Part shown: positions 26,178-38,368 of the stretch, in pieces | Position numbering within the stretch: the first letter of the stretch is position 1 | Layout of the letters: each line of letters starts with the position of its first letter | Source: Lachnospiraceae bacterium | GTDB lineage: Bacteria > Bacillota > Clostridia > Lachnospirales > Lachnospiraceae | Assembly (NCBI GenBank): GCA_017526745.1 | Contig: JAFXQX010000031.1 | Coordinates: forward strand, 1-64,000 | Length of the DNA stretch: 64,000 nucleotides | Direction: 5' to 3' | Program-made: the position numbers and the translations under genes | The notes under the pieces: model-generated | Told to the model about the DNA's origin: nothing | Seen by the model: the letters and a program-made list of their open reading frames with translations, nothing else | Database searches by the model: none

Positions 26178-27134
26178 TCATTCGGAAGGCTTTACGGCGA
26201 CGATCCCTCTCCATTCGCCCTGTCTGTTTACTTCGATCACTTCAAGGCCGTACTCTTTGCATTTGTCGACGACCGCATCTTCCTTATCGTCAATGATCCC
26301 GGACATGATGTAGATCCCGCCGGGCCTTAAGCACCTGATGCCCTGCGGCAGAAGCGGTATCAGTACCTCGGCAAGGATGTTCGCAACAACGATGTCGTAT
26401 CCTTCTCCCACGGATCCCTGCGTGCTCTTATCATCTATGAGATTTCCTATGATAAGGCGAAAATCAGCATCCTCAAGGCCGTTGGCCGCCATATTGTCTG
26501 CTGTTGCCGCCTCGGCACATATATCAAGATCCGTTCCCGTGATCTGTCCCGCTCCGAACATAAACGCAAGAACGGCGAGCACTCCGCTTCCGGTTCCCAC
26601 ATCGAGTACCCTGCAGCCTTTCTTTACATACTTTCGAAGTGCTCTTATGCAAAGCTGCGTCGTCTCATGCATGCCCGTGCCGAATGCGGTACCGGGATCG
26701 ATGTGTACCGTAAGTCCCTTATGATCATCAGCTTCCACTTCCTCCCATGAGGGGATGAACAGGATGTCGTCTATGTAGAACTGATGGAAATATTTTTTCC
26801 AGTTATTTTGAAAATCCTCATCCGCCGTGGTTGAGACCGTGATCTTGCAGCTTCCCGCATCGATATACGACTTCATGTCGTCAAGTTCGGCCCTAACGCT
26901 TTCAAGTAAGGGCTCATTGTCTTCATCCGCATCAAGATAAAACGAAACAAAGGCACTCCCGTCATCTCGTACGGGCGCGGGTGCGATATCAACGAACATA
27001 CCGGCCAGTTCCTCTTCGGAAAGCGGTACGCCGTCCTCGATCTGCACTCCCTCTATACCGAGGTCGTCAAGGATGCTGGCTATGACATCTTCAGCTTCTG
27101 TTGTTGTTTCGATCGTATATCTGTTGTATCTCAT
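26178..27134 (-). CDS. prmA: Ribosomal protein L11 methyltransferase PrmA
   Basis: This protein has 318 residues. The N-terminal half (TTEAEDVIASILDDLGIEGVQIED...) is the L11-binding domain. The class I methyltransferase half has DPGTAFGTGMHETTQLCI, VLDVGTGSGVLAVLAFMFG and VANILAEVLIPLLPQ. It trimethylates L11 in E. coli. A perfect hairpin with a T run ends only nine bases before the start, almost touching the AGGATG ribosome-binding site, so expression may depend on read-through from the DUF3048 gene. Confidence 0.95.
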   Translation of the reverse strand: MRYNRYTIETTTEAEDVIASILDDLGIEGVQIEDGVPLSEEELAGMFVDIAPAPVRDDGSAFVSFYLDADEDNEPLLESVRAELDDMKSYIDAGSCKITVSTTADEDFQNNWKKYFHQFYIDDILFIPSWEEVEADDHKGLTVHIDPGTAFGTGMHETTQLCIRALRKYVKKGCRVLDVGTGSGVLAVLAFMFGAGQITGTDLDICAEAATADNMAANGLEDADFRLIIGNLIDDKSTQGSVGEGYDIVVANILAEVLIPLLPQGIRCLRPGGIYIMSGIIDDKEDAVVDKCKEYGLEVIEVNRQGEWRGIVAVKPSE

Positions 27135-27142
27135 ATCATCCT

Positions 27143-27183
27143 AAAAACCGCACAGGGGACATATGTGTGCGCTCCTGTGCGGT
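27143..27183 (-). terminator. Intercistronic terminator/attenuator hairpin before prmA
   Basis: On the minus strand ACCGCACAGG and CCTGTGCGGT form a perfect 10-base stem with a 17-base loop, followed by TTTTT. It lies between the DUF3048 stop (27207) and the prmA start (27134). There is no room for a separate prmA promoter after it. Confidence 0.85.
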
Positions 27184-27206
27184 CTGCTGTGTTCAAAGTA
27201 CTGTTC

Positions 27207-28385
27207 TTATTCCACGACGACTTCGTCGACTTCATCATTCTGGATGACGCACACGAACGTCTTTCCGTTATTGATCTCTATCTCATTGCCGTCAAGATCA
27301 TAATACCTTATAGCCGACATATCGTAGTTGTCTTCGTTGATCTCTCTCTTCCATGTACCCGGGATGCATTTCCCCTTCGTACAGTACTGAATGGCGCCGC
27401 CCCTGTGGCAGTCAAACGCAAGGTAATCCTTGTCATCGAGCTGGACCCAGAAGTTGTACTGCAGTATCACGTTGTCAAACGATATCTGCTTGCCCGTAAG
27501 GTCGTCTATCTGGGGTCCGTCATACTGGAATCTGTCGTATTTACCCGTTTCCTCATTGTAATCAAACCACGGTTTATTGATCCTGTATTTCGGTTCGATA
27601 TGTGTGGCCGGATAACCGCCTTCATTGGTCACTTCCTTATCAAGGTCGCAGAATCTGAACTTGCCCTTGTATCCGTCGTAATGGTCGCGTCTGTACCCGA
27701 GCATGTCGATACCTGCATCGATTCCTTTCTTGCTCGTATATACGTTATGGGGTGCCTGACGGTCCGTTGTCCTGTAATATGCCACATCTCCCGCAGGTCC
27801 GAGTCCGTTTATGTTATCAACATAATCCCTGTCGAGCAGTTCAACCGCATAAGAGGCCTGACCGAAATGCATGTATATCGCGTCGAATTCCAGAGCGGTA
27901 TATACGAAGTATTCCCTGCAGCTTCTGACCGATCCGATCTTCTCAAGCTGGTCATAGTTCTCGAACACACCCATCAGCCTTGTTATGCCGCCTTCAACAA
28001 CATACTCGTATACGACATCCGCATAGCTTACGCCGCTCATGGGCTGTGCGGGCTTCAGGTTGTTGAGCATGATCGCTACCGGTCTGCGGTTGCCTATCTT
28101 CTCATCAACGGGAAGTCCCGAAAGGAATGACCTCATCTGTCCGTCGGGAAGAGCATTTGCATCTTCTTCGGGGGCGGGCGTTTCCTCTTCCGGTTCTTTA
28201 TCGGGAGCCTTTGAAGGAACGGGGGTCGTGGTCGGACTCTCCTGCACCGTATCGGCCGGCTCGGAGTATGTGTTGTAACTTACCGATGCGAACACGGATC
28301 CGGCTATTATCACCGCGATACAGACAGCCGATGCGATCACGGTCTTTTTGTTATGTATGAATATATCTTTTATCTTATCTTTCAT
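27207..28385 (-). CDS. DUF3048 (YerB-like) membrane-anchored protein
   Basis: This protein of 392 residues has one N-terminal membrane helix (about 15-34, VIASAVCIAVIIAGSVFA), a Pro/Glu/Thr-rich spacer (40-75) and an extracellular region matching the DUF3048 family: RRPVAIMLNNLKPAQPMSGVSYADVVYEYVVEGGITR, GSVRSCREYFVYTALEFDAIYMHFG, YYRTTDRQAPHNVYTS and a C-terminal domain with YCTKGKCIPGTWKRE. No lipobox cysteine is present. YerB-like proteins are widespread in Firmicutes with no settled function. The gene has its own promoter and interrupts the usual dnaJ-prmA-rsmE order. Confidence 0.88.
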   Translation of the reverse strand: MKDKIKDIFIHNKKTVIASAVCIAVIIAGSVFASVSYNTYSEPADTVQESPTTTPVPSKAPDKEPEEETPAPEEDANALPDGQMRSFLSGLPVDEKIGNRRPVAIMLNNLKPAQPMSGVSYADVVYEYVVEGGITRLMGVFENYDQLEKIGSVRSCREYFVYTALEFDAIYMHFGQASYAVELLDRDYVDNINGLGPAGDVAYYRTTDRQAPHNVYTSKKGIDAGIDMLGYRRDHYDGYKGKFRFCDLDKEVTNEGGYPATHIEPKYRINKPWFDYNEETGKYDRFQYDGPQIDDLTGKQISFDNVILQYNFWVQLDDKDYLAFDCHRGGAIQYCTKGKCIPGTWKREINEDNYDMSAIRYYDLDGNEIEINNGKTFVCVIQNDEVDEVVVE

Positions 28386-28423
28386 GATGTCCGCACTTCA
28401 TGCTGTGAACATAAACATGTGAC

Positions 28424-28452
28424 ATTATACGTTACTTTCGGGCATAATTCAA
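28424..28452 (-). promoter_or_regulatory. Sigma-A type promoter for the DUF3048-prmA-rsmE unit
   Basis: TTGAAT (28447-28452) and TATAAT (28424-28429) on the minus strand are spaced by 17 bases. The -35 box overlaps the outer two bases of the hairpin that follows dnaJ. Confidence 0.75.
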
Positions 28453-28475
28453 GAGCGCCCGAAACGGGCGCTCTT
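28451..28475 (-). terminator. Inverted repeat after dnaJ
   Basis: A perfect 11-base stem (AAGAGCGCCCG / CGGGCGCTCTT) with a 3-base loop lies 17 bases after the dnaJ stop. The T tract after it is poor (CTTGAATTAT), so termination may be partial. Confidence 0.65.
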
Positions 28476-28491
28476 GGCGTATTTTCAATGT

Positions 28492-29670
28492 TTACTTCTT
28501 GAATCCGTGCTTTTTCTTATCGGCTGAGGACTCCCCGGCCTTGGATGATTTATATCTTTCCACAGCGGTCAGCGAATCATCGGTGGCCGCGTCAAAATCC
28601 TTAAGCAGTTTTTTCGCATCCGAAGAGAGCTTTGTAGGCGTCTGGACCACGAGCGTAACGTAATGGTCACCGCGTACGTTTTGTGAGCGAAGGGACGGAA
28701 CGCCCTTGCCCTTGAGTCTTACCTTCGTATCGGTCTGAGTGCCGGGCTTGACGGTGTATGCAACCTTGCCGTCAACCGTGTCTATCAGGATATCACCACC
28801 GAGAGCTGCGACAGCAAATGATACCGGAGCCGTCGAATATATATCCATATCCTGCCTCTGGAATATCGGATGGGGCGCCACAACGACCTCGACAAGAAGG
28901 TCGCCTCTCGGGCCGCCGTTTGTACCTGGTTCACCTTTGTCCCGGAGCCTTACGGCCTGCCCGCTGTCGATACCGGCGGGTATGGATACGGAAAGCTTCT
29001 TCCTCGAACTGATATACCCCATTCCCTTACAGTCGGGACATTTATCCTTTATCATTTTGCCGGTGCCTTTGCAGTCCGGGCATGTCTGGACATTTCTGAC
29101 CGTACCGAACAGAGACTGCGACGTAAATACAACCTGTCCTTTTCCGCCGCACTTGCTGCACGTTACCGGACTCGATCCCGGCTTGGCACCGGTTCCGTGA
29201 CAGGTCCTGCACTCGTCCTTCTGGAGAGGCTCTATCTCTTTTTCACAGCCGAAAACAGCCTCCTCGAAAGTTATCCTGACACTCGCACGTATATTGGCAC
29301 CCTTCATGGGACCGTTATAGCTTCTGCCGCCGCCGCGCGACCTGCCGCCTCCAAACAGATCCCCGAAAAGATCTCCGAATATATCTCCGAAATCCATCGA
29401 AGAAAAGTCGAATCCGCCGTATCCTCCGGGTCCGCCCTGCTCAAATGCCGCATGTCCGAACTGGTCGTAAGAACGTCTCTTGTCAGGATCCGACAAAACG
29501 GCATAAGCCTCGGAGGCCTCTTTGAATTTGGCCTCCGCGTCTTTATCGCCGGGATTCATATCGGGATGATATTTCTTGGCAAGTTTTCTGTATGCACTTT
29601 TTATCGCGCTGTCATCGGCGTTCTTGGGTACGCCAAGGACCTCGTAGTAATCTCTTTTACTCTCTGCCAT
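28492..29670 (-). CDS. dnaJ: Chaperone protein DnaJ
   Basis: This Hsp40 co-chaperone has 392 residues. The J domain has [37 protein letters not shown] with the HPD motif. A Gly/Phe-rich region follows, then four zinc-binding repeats ([32 protein letters not shown]) and two C-terminal substrate-binding domains ([19 protein letters not shown]...). The tail is Lys-rich. It stimulates DnaK's ATPase and delivers unfolded clients. It starts nine bases after dnaK and is the last gene of the CIRCE-controlled operon before a hairpin. Confidence 0.98.
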   Translation of the reverse strand: MAESKRDYYEVLGVPKNADDSAIKSAYRKLAKKYHPDMNPGDKDAEAKFKEASEAYAVLSDPDKRRSYDQFGHAAFEQGGPGGYGGFDFSSMDFGDIFGDLFGDLFGGGRSRGGGRSYNGPMKGANIRASVRITFEEAVFGCEKEIEPLQKDECRTCHGTGAKPGSSPVTCSKCGGKGQVVFTSQSLFGTVRNVQTCPDCKGTGKMIKDKCPDCKGMGYISSRKKLSVSIPAGIDSGQAVRLRDKGEPGTNGGPRGDLLVEVVVAPHPIFQRQDMDIYSTAPVSFAVAALGGDILIDTVDGKVAYTVKPGTQTDTKVRLKGKGVPSLRSQNVRGDHYVTLVVQTPTKLSSDAKKLLKDFDAATDDSLTAVERYKSSKAGESSADKKKHGFKK

Positions 29671-29679
29671 GATCCCTTA

Positions 29680-32280
<2,601 letters not shown>

Positions 32281-32284
<4 letters not shown>

Positions 32285-33339
32285 CTTTCATTCTTTTTGA
32301 ACATCGAATCAAGTTCTGTTGTCAGTTTCTTGATCGTTGATAATACCTTGTCATAATCCATTCGTTTCGGACCTATGATACCAATCGTTCCGTGTATGCC
32401 CTCATCCAGTTCATACGTTGCGGTCACCACGCTGCAGTCCTTCATGTTCTCAACCGGCGATTCCTCACCTATATAAACCTGTATGCCCCGCTCATCCGAA
32501 TGCGACAGCGTCTCATAGACGAGATTGGTCAGCTGCTTTTTCTCCTCAAATGCCGTGATGATCTCACTGGCCTTCTGGTTATCCGCGAGTTCGGGATACT
32601 TGAAAATGTTGTTTGCACCGCTCGTGTATATCTCGAGGTCTTCCTCATCGGCCTTGATCGACTCTGCGACAGCATCGATGACTTCGGCTATTATTCCCGC
32701 CTGATCTCCCGCCTGCTGCTTCATCTTGGCTATGATCGACAGACTGATGTCCTCGATCGCCATTCCATTCAGTGTCGTGTTAAGCAGCATGTTGAGCTTA
32801 AGCAGTGTTTCGTCATCGATCGGTTCATCGATATCAATGATCTGGTTTTTGATCATGTTCCCTTCGACAACGATGACAGCCACTATGCGGTTTGCTTCCA
32901 TCCTCGAAAGCTGGATGAACTTGAGCCTGTTGATGTTATATCTCGGTGCCGAGATCATTGCCGCGTAGTTAGTATTGGTAGAAAGACTTCTTGCCACCTG
33001 TTTTAAGAGTCTCTCCATCTTATCCGCCTTCTCAACGAGAAGACCTTTCATCTCGTCGGTCTCGCGCTCGCGTTCTTCGAGCTCCATCTCCTTCTCGGCC
33101 ATAAGCTGGTCAACATAGAACCGATAGCCTTTGTCGGAAGGGATACGGCCTGCGGATGTATGCGGCTGAAGGATATACCCCATATCCACAAGATCCGCCA
33201 TCTCATTTCGTATCGTTGCGGATGAAAGGGACAGTCCTTCTATCTTCGATATCGTCCTCGAGCCTACCGGTTCCCCGGTTTCAAGATAGGTCTTGATTAT
33301 GGCAAGCAGTATCTTTTTCTTTCTGTCGTCCAGGTTCAA
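32281..33339 (-). CDS. hrcA: Heat-inducible transcription repressor HrcA
   Basis: This protein has 352 residues. The N-terminal winged helix has ILLAIIKTYLETGEPVGSRTISK and LSSATIRNEMADLVDMGYILQPHTSAGRIPSDKGYRFYVD, the HrcA signature. GAF-like and dimerisation regions follow, ending IGIIGPKRMDYDKVLSTI. It represses by binding CIRCE, whose sequence is found just upstream. The start is TTG at 33339, after AAAGGAAG; the nearer ATG reads into a stop within six codons, so TTG is well supported. Confidence 0.97.
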
Positions 33340-33360
33340 TGTGGGCTTCCTTTCATTTTG

Positions 33361-33387
33361 TTAGCACTCGACCTATTAGAGTGCTAA
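33361..33387 (-). promoter_or_regulatory. CIRCE operator
   Basis: TTAGCACTC-N9-GAGTGCTAA is a perfect match to the HrcA operator, placed between the promoter and the hrcA start. The operon should therefore be repressed by its own first product and released on heat shock. Confidence 0.98.
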
Positions 33388-33398
33388 CATCTGAACAT

Positions 33399-33427
33399 AA
33401 TGTACCACCACCTGTTGGCAATGTCAA
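33399..33427 (-). promoter_or_regulatory. Sigma-A promoter of the hrcA-grpE-dnaK-dnaJ operon
   Basis: On the minus strand a consensus TTGACA (33422-33427) and TACATT (33399-33404) are spaced by 17 bases. CIRCE begins 11 bases after the -10 box, so the transcript starts at its edge. Confidence 0.92.
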
Positions 33428-33435
33428 TATACAAA

Positions 33436-34800
33436 TTAGTGTTCCCTGTCGAATTTCTTCTTTACTGCGATATAGCAGATGACATGCGCAAGAAACGTTA
33501 CCGTCCACGAGACGGGATATGTGATATACAGATAGCGTGTTTCGTGAAAACGCGGCAGCCTGAAAAGAGTGAATATCCACAGAAGGCGCAGACCGCATGC
33601 GCCCACAAGCGACACGATCATCGGGAGAACGGCATAGCCCAGTCCCCGGAGGCCTCCTACCATGACATCCATCATTCCGCACAGGAAATAAGGAAGGCAG
33701 ATATACAGCATACGGATCAGGCCTGCTCGGATAACGGCATCGGAATCCGTATAGATCGACAAAAGCTCTGATCCGAACATATAAGCCAGGCCGCCAAGCA
33801 GCATGCCTGTAACGATGACGCAGGCCTCGGAGCGGATGACTATCTTATTGATACGCTCATGCCGTCTGGCGCCGACATTTGCGCTCACAAAAGAGATGCA
33901 CGCCTGATAGAATGCATTCATCGATACATATATGAAACCTTCTATATTCATTGCTGCGGAATTACCCGCAACGACCGTTGCCCCGAACCCGTTCACGCTT
34001 GACTGTATGATAACGTTTGAAAGAGAAAAGAGCATGCCCTGGAAACTTGCGGGAAGTCCTATGCGCGTGATCCTTATAAGAATATCCTTATCGATGCCAA
34101 GCTTTCTCGGATCGAATCTGAGTGCACCCTCCTCGCCCATAAGGCATCTGACTACCAAAGCTGCGGAGATTATCTGTGAAATGACCGTGGCAATGCCGAC
34201 CCCGGCAACATCCATCCGGAACCTGATAACAAACAGAAGGTTTAATATGACATTCACGATCCCGGCGGCCGTCAGGTAATACATCGGCCTCTTCGTATCC
34301 CCGACAGCACGAAGTATCGCACTTCCGAAGTTATATACCATGGAGGCCGGCATCCCGACAAAGTATATACGAAGATACAGGCTCGCAAGAGGAAGTGTCT
34401 CGACGGGAGAATTCATGAGGATAAGGATCGGCTCGGCAAATATGACTCCGATGACGGTCAGTATCATCCCGCTGATGGCACTTACGAGCATCGACGTATG
34501 AACGGTCCTTGACAGGCTCGAATCATCCCTGCTTCCGCGGTAACGTGATGCCAGGACATTGCTTCCTATGGACAGCCCCATGAACGCGCTTATCAGGAGA
34601 TTGACGAGAGGGACTACGGAGCCTACCGCCGCAAGGGAATTGTCGCCTGCATATTTACCCACCACGACAACATCCGCGGCATTGAACAGAAGCTGCAGGA
34701 CCGATGAGAGTATAAGCGGGACCGTAAAGAGAAGAAGCCTTCCCACTATCGGTCCCGAACACATATCTATCTTATTGCTTTTATTTCTATCGGACGACAT
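33436..34800 (-). CDS. MATE family efflux transporter
   Basis: This membrane protein of 454 residues has about 12 helices in two similar halves, as in MATE transporters. MCSGPIVGRLLLFTVPLILSSVLQLLFNAADVVVVGKYAG and PLVNLLISAFMGLSIGSNVLASRYRG are typical family motifs; PASFQGMLFSLSNVIIQSSVNGFGATVVAGN marks the second half. It would export a cationic compound with a Na+ or H+ gradient; the substrate cannot be told. Its start overlaps pncB by 14 bases. No hairpin is seen between its stop and the heat-shock promoter nine bases on. Confidence 0.93.
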   Translation of the reverse strand: MSSDRNKSNKIDMCSGPIVGRLLLFTVPLILSSVLQLLFNAADVVVVGKYAGDNSLAAVGSVVPLVNLLISAFMGLSIGSNVLASRYRGSRDDSSLSRTVHTSMLVSAISGMILTVIGVIFAEPILILMNSPVETLPLASLYLRIYFVGMPASMVYNFGSAILRAVGDTKRPMYYLTAAGIVNVILNLLFVIRFRMDVAGVGIATVISQIISAALVVRCLMGEEGALRFDPRKLGIDKDILIRITRIGLPASFQGMLFSLSNVIIQSSVNGFGATVVAGNSAAMNIEGFIYVSMNAFYQACISFVSANVGARRHERINKIVIRSEACVIVTGMLLGGLAYMFGSELLSIYTDSDAVIRAGLIRMLYICLPYFLCGMMDVMVGGLRGLGYAVLPMIVSLVGACGLRLLWIFTLFRLPRFHETRYLYITYPVSWTVTFLAHVICYIAVKKKFDREH

Positions 34801-36004
34801 TTGTCTCGTGTTCCATCCTCCAGTCGATACAACGTTTCAGGTAGTGCACATATTCCTCACTCTTGCACATTCCCTTGCCTTCCACATCTGATATCTTGGC
34901 AACATCGCATCCGTTGCAGACCGTTGTCTTCATAACTATATTGAGCGGAGCAACCTTTGTATCGTTTGCAAGATACGTGCCGATGCCGAAGGCTGTCCTG
35001 ACCCTGTCCTTGTAGGTCCTGTTTATGGCTGTCGCTTTCTCGAAGTTTAAGCTGTCGGAAAACAGGAGGGTCTTTGTCTTCGGATCGATCCCGAGTTCCT
35101 CATAGTGTTTTATCATGCCGTCTGCCCAGTCATACGGACTTCCTGAGTCGTGGCGTACGCCCGAGAAAAGTGTCGCATATGTCAGCTGGAAATCTTCAAG
35201 AAAACACTTTGTCGTTATAGCATCGGTAAGCGCGGTTCCGTTTAACACCCCGTATTCCTTCACCCAGGCATCGAGTGCGTACCAGTTGGAGTAGGCGGGA
35301 TTGTGCTTGTGATTTCCCTGTCCCACGCACATGATCCATTCATGTGCCATTGTACCGACCGGTACCAGATCATGTTTCTTGGCAAGATAAACGTTACTCG
35401 TTCCGACAAACTTGTTGCCTTCGGGAAGGAGTGCGGCGGCAAGTGCCGTTACCGCCATCTCCTGGGCCTCGCCGGACAGTCTTCTTCTGGCGCCGAACTC
35501 GGAAAATGCACCGAGTTCATATGTGCCGTCCATTATCCCGCTTATCTTCTCATCAAGTCTCTGCCTGAAGCTCTCCAGAAGATCATCATAATCATATGCC
35601 ATACGGAAATAGACTTCATTTACGATCGCGAGGGTCGGTATCTCATACATCGACGTGTTCAGCCACGTTCCCTTTGTCTCGATCGTAAGGCCGCAGTCAC
35701 TGTCGGTACCGAATTCAAAATCATCATATCTGGGTTTCCACAACCGCAGAAAATCAACGTATGAACCTTTGATCCATTTGACGTTGTTGAGGTACTCAAG
35801 TTCGTCCTCTCGAAAACGCAGATCACAGTACATCTTTATCTGGCGCTTTATCTCTTCTATCATCTCATCCGTAAAGTGAACATCCTCGTTCCTGCACTTG
35901 AACGTCCACGTCGTCTTGTAGTCCGAAAACTGATGATAGATCGCCTGTCCCATCGAGAACTTGTAGGCATCTGTTTCAAGAAGGCTTGTGATTATCGGCT
36001 GCAT
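34787..36004 (-). CDS. pncB: Nicotinate phosphoribosyltransferase
   Basis: This protein has 405 residues, the length of the E. coli-type enzyme. ITSLLETDAYKFSMGQAIYHQFSDYKTTWTFKCRN is the conserved N-terminus. FSEFGARRRLSGEAQEM and GTSNVYLAKKHDLVPVGTMAHEWIM hold the catalytic region with its histidine. LFSGVRHDSGSPYDWADGMI and LLFSDSLNFEKA bind phosphoribosyl pyrophosphate. It makes nicotinate mononucleotide for NAD salvage. The gene lies 13 bases after the clostripain gene and overlaps the MATE gene. Confidence 0.96.
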   Translation of the reverse strand: MQPIITSLLETDAYKFSMGQAIYHQFSDYKTTWTFKCRNEDVHFTDEMIEEIKRQIKMYCDLRFREDELEYLNNVKWIKGSYVDFLRLWKPRYDDFEFGTDSDCGLTIETKGTWLNTSMYEIPTLAIVNEVYFRMAYDYDDLLESFRQRLDEKISGIMDGTYELGAFSEFGARRRLSGEAQEMAVTALAAALLPEGNKFVGTSNVYLAKKHDLVPVGTMAHEWIMCVGQGNHKHNPAYSNWYALDAWVKEYGVLNGTALTDAITTKCFLEDFQLTYATLFSGVRHDSGSPYDWADGMIKHYEELGIDPKTKTLLFSDSLNFEKATAINRTYKDRVRTAFGIGTYLANDTKVAPLNIVMKTTVCNGCDVAKISDVEGKGMCKSEEYVHYLKRCIDWRMEHETNVVR

Positions 36005-36017
36005 GATTTTTCCTCCG

Positions 36018-38336
36018 TTATTTGTTGATCACAGGGCTCCAGTGCTCCTGCCGGTACATGTCCGTAAACTTGTATGTTGCAATGGGATCTCCGTCGGCGA
36101 TCCTGATGTTTCTTATCTCTACATCCGGCGAGTCAAGCACCAGAGGCTCCCCGAACTTGTACGAATCCTTATAGTTACCGTTATAGTCGTAGTACCTGCA
36201 TACAAAGTCGAGCGTATCTCCCGCAGAGAGCGCGACCGTACTCTTGGCTACCGTATCGGTTTCATCATTCTCATATACATATCTTGCACCGCTTATGATG
36301 CCGTCGGGGAACTCATCCGTAAATGTCAGAAGAAGCTCAACCCTCTCACCGTTAAGGAGCGCGGGAACGTATCCGTCGAAACTGTAATGTGTTCCGTCAT
36401 CCTTTGTGTCGGTATGATAATAGGCAACGATATGTCCGTCTATCGACATCCATGTTCCGTCAAAGTCCGCGATCAGATTATTTTCATCATCAAACGTGAA
36501 CGTATTATCAAGGCCGAGGTCAATGAACCCTTCTCCGTCATCAACGAACACACCCAGGTCGACCGTTGCCACCCTGCTCCATTCATCCTCGGACAGTTTG
36601 AACACCTTCTGTCCCTTTCCGTTATCGGTGATCTGCAAAGTGCCGTCATCTTCGGGACCTCTTCCCGTAAGAAGCGTTGACAGGAGCAGCTCTATGGGAG
36701 AGCCCTCACCGTCAGGGGTATTCTGTCCCGATGCTTCGTTTGAGGCAAATGCCCTGATGCAGTCGGCATATGCGCTGTCCATTCCGATCTGCTCATAAGT
36801 CTTTGCCATCGATCCTGCCTTCGATGCCTTCTTGTAAGGGAAGTACACCGACAGGCCGTTGGCATTTGCTATCGATCTTTCGGTACGGTTGTATTTTACA
36901 CATGAAGAAAGTACATCTTTTAACTCATGACTTTCCGGAGTGTCGAGAAGCTCGGCAAAATGAATGAAATCTATCTGGTCGATCTTTGATGAGATCGCAA
37001 ACTCTTTTGTCCTGTTTCTGGCATCCGAGACTTTCATGTAGCCGTTCACGTCAGCTATCATATCGCTCGTCTTTTTCGAGAAGCTGCTCAGTTTTTCGGG
37101 AACCGTTGCAGAAGCTTCGGCAAGATCGGTCACGGAAAGAGTTGCTTTTTGTCCGGGACACTTCTTGGCACACATATCAACAAAGTCATCGACTATGTTC
37201 TTGCCGATCTCCGGAGTGGGCATGCTGGTGTTGGCGGAAAGCTTTGTCAGCCAGTTCGTATAATACCAGCCGACCCCCGGCTCGGTCTCTTCCGAGGCGA
37301 TCATGTAATCCGCATAATCGGACAGCATGAGAGCCGTCTCGACCGTAGCCATAAGGCAGGCGTCAAATCCGACAAAATCAAATTTCACATTCGAATCCGA
37401 TATCGCCTTCTTGATACCCGAAAGGTTCATCGAACCGGTCTGCGGGTACTTCTCATCATACGCAAATCCCGACAGTGATCCACTTCCGTGATCCCATAGG
37501 ATAAGCTCGTTACGGTTCGCGGGATAGTTTGCCGCACAGTATTTGATAAACGTTGTAAGAGTGTTCGGATCGGACATCGAAGCCTTGCCCATATCCTTCT
37601 CGAGCATCTTCACTCCGCCCTGCTTGATCTGGAATATCTGATTGACGCTGCTGGAGACGACGTCGTTCTTCCATCTCTTACAACCTCCGGTGTATACGAT
37701 CAGATTGACATTATCCGAAAGTGTTGCAGAGGCCATCTCCTGAAGATCCGCCGTTCCCATGCCGCTTTTTGATTCAAGATCGGTACCGCACAGATAGACC
37801 ATGATCGTGACAACGTCAGCACCCTGCCCGATGACGGATGTATACTTCTGCCTTGCAAGAGGGCTTACGTTCATATCAAGCTGTGCAGTGTTCTCCTGCG
37901 TCGGTGCCGTTTCATACGAGGAGTAATCACCCGGTGATGTGGCATATCCTCCGATAAGGCTTCCGAACAGGTCCGACATGCCTCCGAGCCCGCCCATAAG
38001 ATCCTGCGAAGATCCCGCGGCATCCTGTCCGCTGCCGGGCGCTCCCATAAAGCTTCCGGAATCCGCCTGTGAAAAAGATCCCGGATCTGACGGCAGCTGT
38101 GAGCTGACCGTCCCGCCGTCCGAAGAGCCCCTGAAGAACAGGAAATAAATGATCGCTATCAGGATGATCGTACCGAGGCTGATACCGCCTCCGCGTGTCA
38201 CTCTTCCTGAATGGTGTCCTCCGCCGCCCGTACTTTGTATAGGTGTGCTGTCGAGTCCGCTGCCGCGCCTCTTGACGCTGCCGGATCCTTCGGCTATTTT
38301 CTTTTCCCTGCTTCTGGGCCTGTTATCTGGTGCCAT
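36018..38336 (-). CDS. Membrane-anchored clostripain (C11) family protease
   Basis: This protein has 772 residues. A basic, disordered cytoplasmic N-terminus (1-50) precedes one membrane helix (about 51-68, LGTIILIAIIYFLFF), then a Gly/Ser/Asp linker (69-165). The C11 domain follows: VVTIMVYLCGTDLESK, LILWDHGSGSLSGFAYDE (catalytic His about 283) and FDFVGFDACLMATVETAL (catalytic Cys about 327). After about 540 comes a beta-rich C-terminal region of 230 residues. C11 proteases cut after Arg or Lys and often self-activate. Topology puts the protease outside, tethered to the membrane. Substrate unknown. It sits between the LicD fusion and pncB. Confidence 0.88.
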   Translation of the reverse strand: MAPDNRPRSREKKIAEGSGSVKRRGSGLDSTPIQSTGGGGHHSGRVTRGGGISLGTIILIAIIYFLFFRGSSDGGTVSSQLPSDPGSFSQADSGSFMGAPGSGQDAAGSSQDLMGGLGGMSDLFGSLIGGYATSPGDYSSYETAPTQENTAQLDMNVSPLARQKYTSVIGQGADVVTIMVYLCGTDLESKSGMGTADLQEMASATLSDNVNLIVYTGGCKRWKNDVVSSSVNQIFQIKQGGVKMLEKDMGKASMSDPNTLTTFIKYCAANYPANRNELILWDHGSGSLSGFAYDEKYPQTGSMNLSGIKKAISDSNVKFDFVGFDACLMATVETALMLSDYADYMIASEETEPGVGWYYTNWLTKLSANTSMPTPEIGKNIVDDFVDMCAKKCPGQKATLSVTDLAEASATVPEKLSSFSKKTSDMIADVNGYMKVSDARNRTKEFAISSKIDQIDFIHFAELLDTPESHELKDVLSSCVKYNRTERSIANANGLSVYFPYKKASKAGSMAKTYEQIGMDSAYADCIRAFASNEASGQNTPDGEGSPIELLLSTLLTGRGPEDDGTLQITDNGKGQKVFKLSEDEWSRVATVDLGVFVDDGEGFIDLGLDNTFTFDDENNLIADFDGTWMSIDGHIVAYYHTDTKDDGTHYSFDGYVPALLNGERVELLLTFTDEFPDGIISGARYVYENDETDTVAKSTVALSAGDTLDFVCRYYDYNGNYKDSYKFGEPLVLDSPDVEIRNIRIADGDPIATYKFTDMYRQEHWSPVINK

Positions 38337-38368
38337 TTTTACTACCTCTTTCTATGATTCTATACATT

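Noticed and set aside
27165-28130. Plus-strand open frame of 321 codons opposite the DUF3048 gene
   Set aside because: Antisense to a clearly recognised gene, with no ribosome-binding site or domain.
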